From Maratus speciosus (Eukaryota > Arthropoda > Arachnida > Araneae > Salticidae), in the NCBI GenBank assembly GCA_963932465.1, contig OZ010792.1, positions 513,655,100-513,719,099 on the forward strand: a stretch of 64,000 nucleotides of DNA. The letters run 5' to 3'. Of this stretch, positions 57,269 to 64,000 are shown piece by piece. The notes beneath the pieces are model-generated. The model searched no databases, was not told the origin of the DNA, and saw only the letters and a list, made by a program, of their open reading frames with translations. A program made the translations under genes and the position numbers. Within the stretch, counting starts at the first letter, position 1. Every line of letters begins with the position of its first letter.

Positions 57269-58524
57269 AGGGGCTCACAACCATAGCAGACCAAGTCCAT
57301 TTTGAAAAAAAAAAATGATATAGTTTATTTAGAAGGAGCATAAAATCTGTTTTATTCACTCCCATGGTGAACCAATTCTATGCACAGATGCTATATATGA
57401 GAAAGTATGTGAAAACAGACTTGGTTCACTGTGGGAATGGATAAAACAGATTTTATACACCTGGGTCATTCCATGCCAAATCAACCAAAAAATTTCAATA
57501 TTCAACCTGACCATTTCAGATTTCAATAAAACTGCCAGAAATCATTGTCCCTGATATAAATGAGAATATATTTTTAAAATTTTTTTATCTCATTAAGTTT
57601 TCATACAATTAATTATTAAATTTTAAAAAATCATTATTTTTTGGCTTGTATAAATGATTTCAATTTTGAATCAGAGAGAACCCCTCATTTTAAAGAGAAT
57701 TTCACAAGGTTTGATTTGATATGCAAGTTGACTATGCTTCATTAAAAATAATAATTTTTAATTTTTTCAAATTTGGAATTTAAAAAATTTTTAGATAGTG
57801 CTTTAATTTTTTTTTTTTTTTAAATGCATGTTTTATGTAATATTATAAGCTTAAAATTTTGAAATTTTTAGAGTGGGATCTCAATGGGATCAGGAGTTAT
57901 TAAATAAAAGCTAAATATTACAATACAAATGATAATCTGACTCTCTAACTTATTTTGTTATTATTTATTATTATTTTTTTTTTGTATGGTAAACTTTAGC
58001 TTTTATTTCATAACTCCTGATCCCATGGCGATCCCACTCTAAAAATTTCAAAATTTTAAGCTTATATTATTACATAAAAATACATTGCGTTAATTTTTAA
58101 AAAACACTACCTAAAAAAATTTTAAATTTCAAATATTTTTTAAAAATAAAAATTATTTTTTATGAAGCATAGTCAACTTGCATATAAAATTAAACCTTAT
58201 AAAATTCTCTTTAAATTGAGGGGTTATAGAACTCCCTACGCCTGATAGAACTTGAGAAATTCAAAATTGAAAACATTTATGCAAGCCAAAAAATGATGAT
58301 TTTTCAAAATTTAAATAATTGTATGAAAATTTACTCAGATAAAAAAATTATAAAAATATATTCACATTTATATCATTAGGGACAATGATTCCTGGCAGTT
58401 TCATTGAAATCTGAAATGTTCAGGTTGAGCCACTGTTTGATTTGGCATGGAATGACCCACCTTCTAAATGGACTATCCCATTTTTTTCCAAAATAGGCTT
58501 GGCCTGCTATGGTTGTGAGCCCCT
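57269..58524. mobile_element. MITE A, copy split by a foldback insertion
   Basis: Ends AGGGGCTCACAACCATAGC (57269) and its complement (to 58524) match. Removing 57463-58458 and one copy of ACCT leaves a 256-bp palindromic MITE matching the intact copy at 20201-20463. Confidence 0.88.
57463..58458. mobile_element. Full-length foldback element (996 bp), 4-bp ACCT target duplication
   Basis: Ends GGGTCATTCCATGCCAAATC and its complement. The two halves are inverted copies almost throughout (about 470 bp each, meeting near 57940-57990), sharing 'atttcagatttcaat', 'ggcttg(t/c)ataaatg', 'gcaagttgactatgcttca' and 'gatcaggagttat'. ACCT flanks both sides (57459-57462, 58459-58462). No open frame. Confidence 0.9.
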
Positions 58525-58540
58525 CATATATAGAGATATA

Positions 58541-58610
58541 ACACAGCATTTTACACACAAGCATTTAATAAAAATAAGACAAAAAACATTTTATAAGTAA
58601 CTTTTTATTT
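58541..58610 (-). terminator. Candidate polyadenylation site (minus-strand transcript)
   Basis: AATAAA on the minus strand (58604-58609) is followed about 40 bases downstream by a GT-rich stretch (GCTTGTGTGT, about 58551-58562, then TGCTGTG). This spacing is the standard layout of a metazoan 3' end, with cleavage expected near 58580-58590. Confidence 0.4.
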
Positions 58611-61600
58611 AAGTTTCCAAAATATATATATAACTTTCCAAAAACATTTCATTTTGATTCCTAGGATTTAAGAATAATACAGGTAACAACAAAGAGTTAA
58701 AAAAAATAAACACAAGAATATAAAAGTGGAATGCTAGAGTTATAACATTTGGAAGAAAGGGAAATAAGAAAAGGAAGACTACATTTAACAGCCAGTATTA
58801 CAGATTTAATTCAAAATTTCAAATCTTTTTCATTTATATAATTTCTGTAAAATCTATAAACAGCCAATACATTTTTATAAATCTGAGAAGTAAAAACTTT
58901 AATCTATGACTGAGAAAAGTCACTTAACTTTAAGCATTGACAAGGGTACACTTACAACATTTTATACAATGAAAATTGCACATTTAGATAAATTTTACCA
59001 CTAATAATACTGACACAATGCATCAAAAAAGACCAAATTCGATTGAACTTTTTTGGTGATTGATCGATCCTTATCCTGCATTTTTTTATGCAAATTTGTC
59101 TTTCAGAGAAATATGTTATACTAATATTAAAGATTCATGTTAACTATAGATGCAGATTACCAAAATCTCGAAGGAGCCAATGGCCACATTGTGAAATAAA
59201 CGCTTAAAAACAATGGCATTTTCATGGGGGAAAAAAATCAGAAATTCAAAGTGAAAAATAATTTATTTAATATATACACATGTACAACAAAACACGGACT
59301 AATTACATCAAATGTGTTTATAGTTAATTTAAACATAAAATTCTTGAAATTTTGAATATTAACCCTTACCAGCACGGAGTAATTCCAATTATAAACTGAT
59401 GAAATAATGGACTGAAACCGCAATTTATAAACGAATTTATTAGAAAATATGAACTTGCTTATTTTCATGTACATTATAATAGGAAAATTTTAGTTAAACA
59501 TTCTTGGTGCCGTTTGTCAGTTTTGGAATTAAAATTAGGAGTCCTTTTTTAAGGACACCACGCCGGAAAGGGTTAATTAAGTATCATATAAATCTTAAAC
59601 TGTATACAGTCAGAAGATAAAGTTGGACAAGATACTGCTAATATATATATAAGCTAAACAATCATGATAGTGGAGAATATCAGAAAAACAATGTATTTCT
59701 CCTTTTGATTTTGTCATACAAAAGTACATATAATAAATTTGTGAATGTGCGAGATTATTTTGCACTATAAAAATCAAAATACACTTAAAAAATTTGTTTT
59801 TCCACAAGAAAAATTATCTTTTAAAATACACATGGCAACTTAGACACCAAAAGTTAGTGGCCAGAGCAAAAAATTTAGTTGCCAACTGGTGACCATGAGT
59901 CTGCACCTATAATGTTAACACAGTAAAACATTTCTTTAAAGTTTTTTATACGGTATTCACTTCTGGGAAAATTTGTCAATACATCAGATTACGAATACTA
60001 TGTAAGGTTTATTTTTTATATTTCAGTTAACTACTTTATGCCCAATTTTTTTCAAATGTCACATTATTAATGTTATGTAAAGATTTATATTTAATCAAGT
60101 AAAATGCATCACTGTTATTTCATTAAACATATTAATATGCAAATCATAATTTAAAAATTATTATCCTTATTTTCATTATAAAGTTTAGATATTCATTCTT
60201 TTTTTTTTTTTTTTTTTTTTTGCTTTCCAATATATAATTAGAATATCAATTCATGTTAAACAGATATTAGAAATTATCTTTTGTTTGTTTAATAAATTCA
60301 ATTTACAACCAAAACAACTGACCCTTTATCATATAATAATAGCATAATTAATGCAAGTCTAGAGTCAAACTTTTAAAGGACACATAGACTTCTATAACTT
60401 CATAAATGACAACAATATAATTGTTTACTTTTAGATTGAACATCTTTATCTTAAAATCTACAAATTAGAGCACTTGAAGAACTTTTTAGCTAATAAAAAT
60501 GACTTCGTTCAAAATATTTTTCCTTGAATCCACTAAATCTCTTTAGAATGAGTAAATATGTAAAAATAAAATTACATTCTAAGAGCTGTATCTCAAACAG
60601 TGTCACAAAACTGTTTTGAGATGTAACCACACATACGAATACAACGTATGCTAAATGACACTATCAGTGTATGATTAATATGGACTTGTGAAAAAATGTT
60701 ACATGAGATACTGGACATAAACAAATTTTGAACTTAAAGCAGGTAAAGAATCAAAACAAGTCTTGATATCAGATTAAGATTAATTTTACATGAAAGATTC
60801 AACTAAATTTTTAATAAATATATATACAGTTTCTTGAAAAAGTTTTATAAGATAATCCTTACTATAAGTAGTTGATATAAGTGAGCAAATGTTACATAAC
60901 CTGTTTAAGAGAGGGGGGTGGGAATAGGAAAAAAGTAATAATGGCTGTTAAATTGTCAGAAATAGGACTTGGGAAGAAAACATTCAAAATATCACGAATG
61001 CTCAAAAAACAGACACATTTGATACAGCCAGATCTCTTCTCAATGCAAATAACTTGAGAGCAAATACTTAAAAATTAAATAACATTGTGAATTATTCACA
61101 ATCATTCAGTCCATATGTTGCAAACTATGATGCAAAGTTCAAAGGTGATATCTATTCTTGAGCACTTTAATTGTTGACATGCATTGGTGCCATGCTTCTA
61201 CAATGTAGAAATTGTATTTCAGTCTGCTAGATGCACAACATACAGCATCTATGTACAATAGTCATATTACAATTTCCAGCAACATAAAATAAATCTAAAA
61301 ACTATTTTGTATTTTTCACTCCATGTCTGCACAGAAAATATTAACAAAAAATATATTATGTATATCTGATAAAAAGAAATTCCAAATGATCATGCAAAGA
61401 TTCAATAATATGCTAAAATTCCAGGAGGTAAAAACAATGTAAACAAAATATTTAACCACAGCAATCCTTAAGAAAAATGGGGAAAAGTTACGTTTATCTT
61501 TAGCTTTTGAGAATTTTATATGGTTTGCCTGATGAGGAAAGCTATAGCTCTGGAAACTAGTCGCATTTGTTGGCATTTTTTGGAGCTTGCATGCTAATAT

Positions 61601-64000
61601 AACTTCTAGGAAGATAATAAGAAGATAAACGCTTTTTAGTTGTGGAAGATGAAAAAAGAAATGGAAGATGTTTCTCAAATAAAATTGTCTATATACATAT
61701 GAAAGCCTAAACTATACATGATTAAAAAAAAAAAAATTATAGGCTATATTACGTGACAATATTTACAAAAACTAATTTGATTAGCATTCAACAACTATAT
61801 TGGCATAATTTAAGATAATGTCTCAAATAAAACATTTGGCGATTTTAAATTATGAAAAACACAGAAAAATAAAAAAATATATATATATTTTTTGGTCAGC
61901 TTAACTAAGCTTAACTATAATTATTACTTTTTTCTCAGATCCAAGGTGAAGGAAGGTCATAAACTGTATATATCTATGTTTTATTAAAGGTCTAAGTATA
62001 ATGTGTATGTAATGATAAAAATATTTTAAAGTATTAGCAAACATATTTCAAATATGCATTGTGTGCTTAATTTTAAACAGCATAACAAATAATAACTAAC
62101 CATATATATTCAATACAAATAAGCAATCAATGCTTCATACCAAAAATTTACATAGAGAACCCAATAAGATATGCTATGATTTTGTTCATATTTTCCCCAT
62201 TTAGCAAAATCAAATTAAGTAACTAGTGGATGTTTACAACATTGATTTAAAATTAATTAGATTGATACCAAATGTTTGTTAACAACAGTTCAAAATGTTT
62301 TTAACTGTTGAACAATATGGTAGTGATATTATTAAGTTTAGTAACACTTTAGAAATAGAAGTTCTTTTTACCAAAGGAATTTTTATGTTGTATTTGAAAC
62401 ATAACCTTTCGTGTATTTATATTATTGTTAATTTTGCTTAAATGGGCATAAAACATTATTAAAAATAAATACTTAGTGTTAATACATCATTGTATGTTAA
62501 GTAATCTTTTGCCCCTTACCTACAACTGAAAGTATTTTGGTAAAAGAACTATAACAAATGATTTATTACATACAAAATTTGATAATATGTGAATAAATAG
62601 ATTTAGATAAAATTAAATAAACAGCAATTTACTTTAATGATATTGAGTCTTTTTTTTTTTTTAATTAATTTCATTTATCATTTTTTAATATATAATAATA
62701 AAACTTTTTAAATGAAAGTTATATAATTAAACAGTGATAGCTGAACATAAAAATGAAGACTGAAAATCACTGTTATATAACATGTGCAAACATCCCCCCA
62801 ACCCCTCCTTCAAATGAAAAAAATTAAAATAAATAAATAACGAATGAAATAAACATTTTAGTAATTAAAAATATAGAATCATACATTTTAATGTGTCAAA
62901 TAAAATTACCTTTTTGAAGACATGCAGTGAAACAAAATGGCTAAAGTGTACAGAAAACAAGAAACCTACACATTATTTATATATAATAGTAATGATAAGC
63001 ATAAATTGAAATAATGACCAAAAAATTATTTTCTTCATTTCCTGCACAGATACTTAAAATTTCTTTATTTTTTATTTATTTTTATTATTATTTTAATTCC
63101 TAAACTGTGGAAAAAGGATTATTATCCATAAATTCTCATGAAATAATACATAAAACTTAATTCATTATATTATGTTTTTCATGATTATTGGATGAAAAAA
63201 AATAGTAGCGATTCATAGAAAATGTCAAATTAAAATATAAATACACATAAAACAATTTTATTTCTTATTAGCTAAAAAATACATATAAATAACATACTAT
63301 TCAAAATTTGAGTATACAATCTAATATTGTACACACACATATACATATAAGTTACTAAAATGACAAATTGATTCTAAAAATCGCAACACAAAGCCACTTT
63401 GTGTAAAACTTCACATAATAGTGTTACCTAAGGAATTACTGAGTGTTATTGACTGCAGACCAAGAAAATTAATAAATAGGCCTGTGAAATGAAACATTTT
63501 TAACGCTGAAATTTAGACACAACTAAAAAAAGGTTAAATTTTTGTGTTTTTTCTTCTAAAGGGGGGGGGGGGGGGAAATAAAAATATGAAGAAAATTTTA
63601 AGTGAACAAGTCAATTAGCATTAACTTGCTTGCTCCTTTTAACATCATTACTAACTGTTTTCAAATAAATCTATACATTTTAAAGCTCAATTACTTATTT
63701 GCAAAGTTGTAACATGGGAGAAATATATATATATATCCTTAATAATAAAGAATCACAGCAAAAATGTTACATTTTAAAATTAAAATCACAATTTTAAGAG
63801 CAAATTATTAATATAGATGTACTTTTAAAATAATCTCATTCGGGGGGAAAAGGAAAAATATATAAACATTGAATAGCATGATACAATATGCTCGTTTAAG
63901 TTAATGCTAAATTACATTCACAAAATTAATAATTCAGATGAAATACAATACATCAATCATTGAAGGAGCATTATATTATAATTCATTCTAATAATATATT
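58590..64000 (-). other. Probable long 3' UTR of a minus-strand gene beyond the right edge
   Basis: 5.4 kb without a recognisable transposon or inverted repeat, in sharp contrast to the preceding 58 kb, and bounded on the left by the candidate poly(A) site. Minus-strand TGTACATA (Pumilio-type) words occur, for example near 61251-61258. The frames present (the longest 120 codons, at 61316) show no domain and look like chance. Holds T/A runs, a G-run (63560-63575) and (TA)n. The host gene is not visible, so this is inference. Confidence 0.35.

Noticed and set aside
61316..61678. 120-codon minus-strand frame in the right-hand region
   Set aside because: Phe/Ile-rich as expected from AT-rich DNA, no domain, no supporting context; probably chance within an untranslated region.
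1..64000. LTR retrotransposon, tRNA or rRNA genes, tRNA-derived SINEs
   Set aside because: I looked for long direct terminal repeats with TG...CA ends, gag/pol motifs, and A/B-box or cloverleaf patterns and found none I could support by eye; a tRNA or covariance search was not possible.

Overview
This is eukaryotic nuclear DNA: AT-rich, with very low gene density, one intron-bearing coding exon, and most of the remainder built from transposable elements and their decayed copies. The mix (Helitron, hAT with a TTF-type zinc finger transposase, mariner-like remnants, pogo-like and TTAA-target MITEs, and GIY-YIG and YIDD-type retroelement pieces) points to an arthropod. A chelicerate such as a spider seems plausible, but that is inference: no marker gene settles the species.

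Layout. 1-3.7 kb: pogo-like and Tc1-like inverted-repeat elements and AT-rich DNA. 3.73-5.35 kb: the one convincing host coding sequence, a 540-codon first coding exon on the minus strand. It has an N-terminal Cys/His motif, a Ser/Arg/Lys-rich low-complexity body and about ten short Lys-Glu-Pro-Glu repeats, and ends at a good splice donor. A GC-rich candidate promoter lies about 1.1 kb upstream. 7.9-10.1 kb: two 5'-truncated copies of a reverse-transcriptase element, head to head, with 1,028-bp arms of equal length. 11.5-24.5 kb: a run of TIR and foldback elements. 24.8-32.5 kb: tandem arrays with ~130-260 bp units, plus an hAT-like element holding a mariner derivative that keeps part of its transposase. 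33.6-48.3 kb: a duplicated ~1.18 kb segment flanks a 6.07 kb Helitron inserted exactly at the 3' end of another Helitron; the inner one holds a 3.7 kb hAT with a perfect 8-bp target duplication. 48.3-54.4 kb: a minus-strand repeat array, then a diverged tandem-repeat element interrupted by a TA-flanked TIR element, which itself carries two MITEs inserted at one TTAA. 54.4-55.25 kb: the endonuclease end of a Penelope-like element with a hammerhead-like 3' motif and hairpins at its 5' break. 57.27-58.52 kb: a MITE split by a 996-bp full-length foldback element with a 4-bp target duplication. 58.6-64 kb: almost repeat-free AT-rich DNA that looks like the long 3' UTR of a minus-strand gene lying beyond the right edge.

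No operon-like or system-like gene set is present. The interest lies in insertion architecture: nested insertions with readable target duplications, head-to-head retroelement copies, and candidate self-cleaving ribozyme motifs. Most elements are non-autonomous or broken; the hAT transposase carries several frameshifts.
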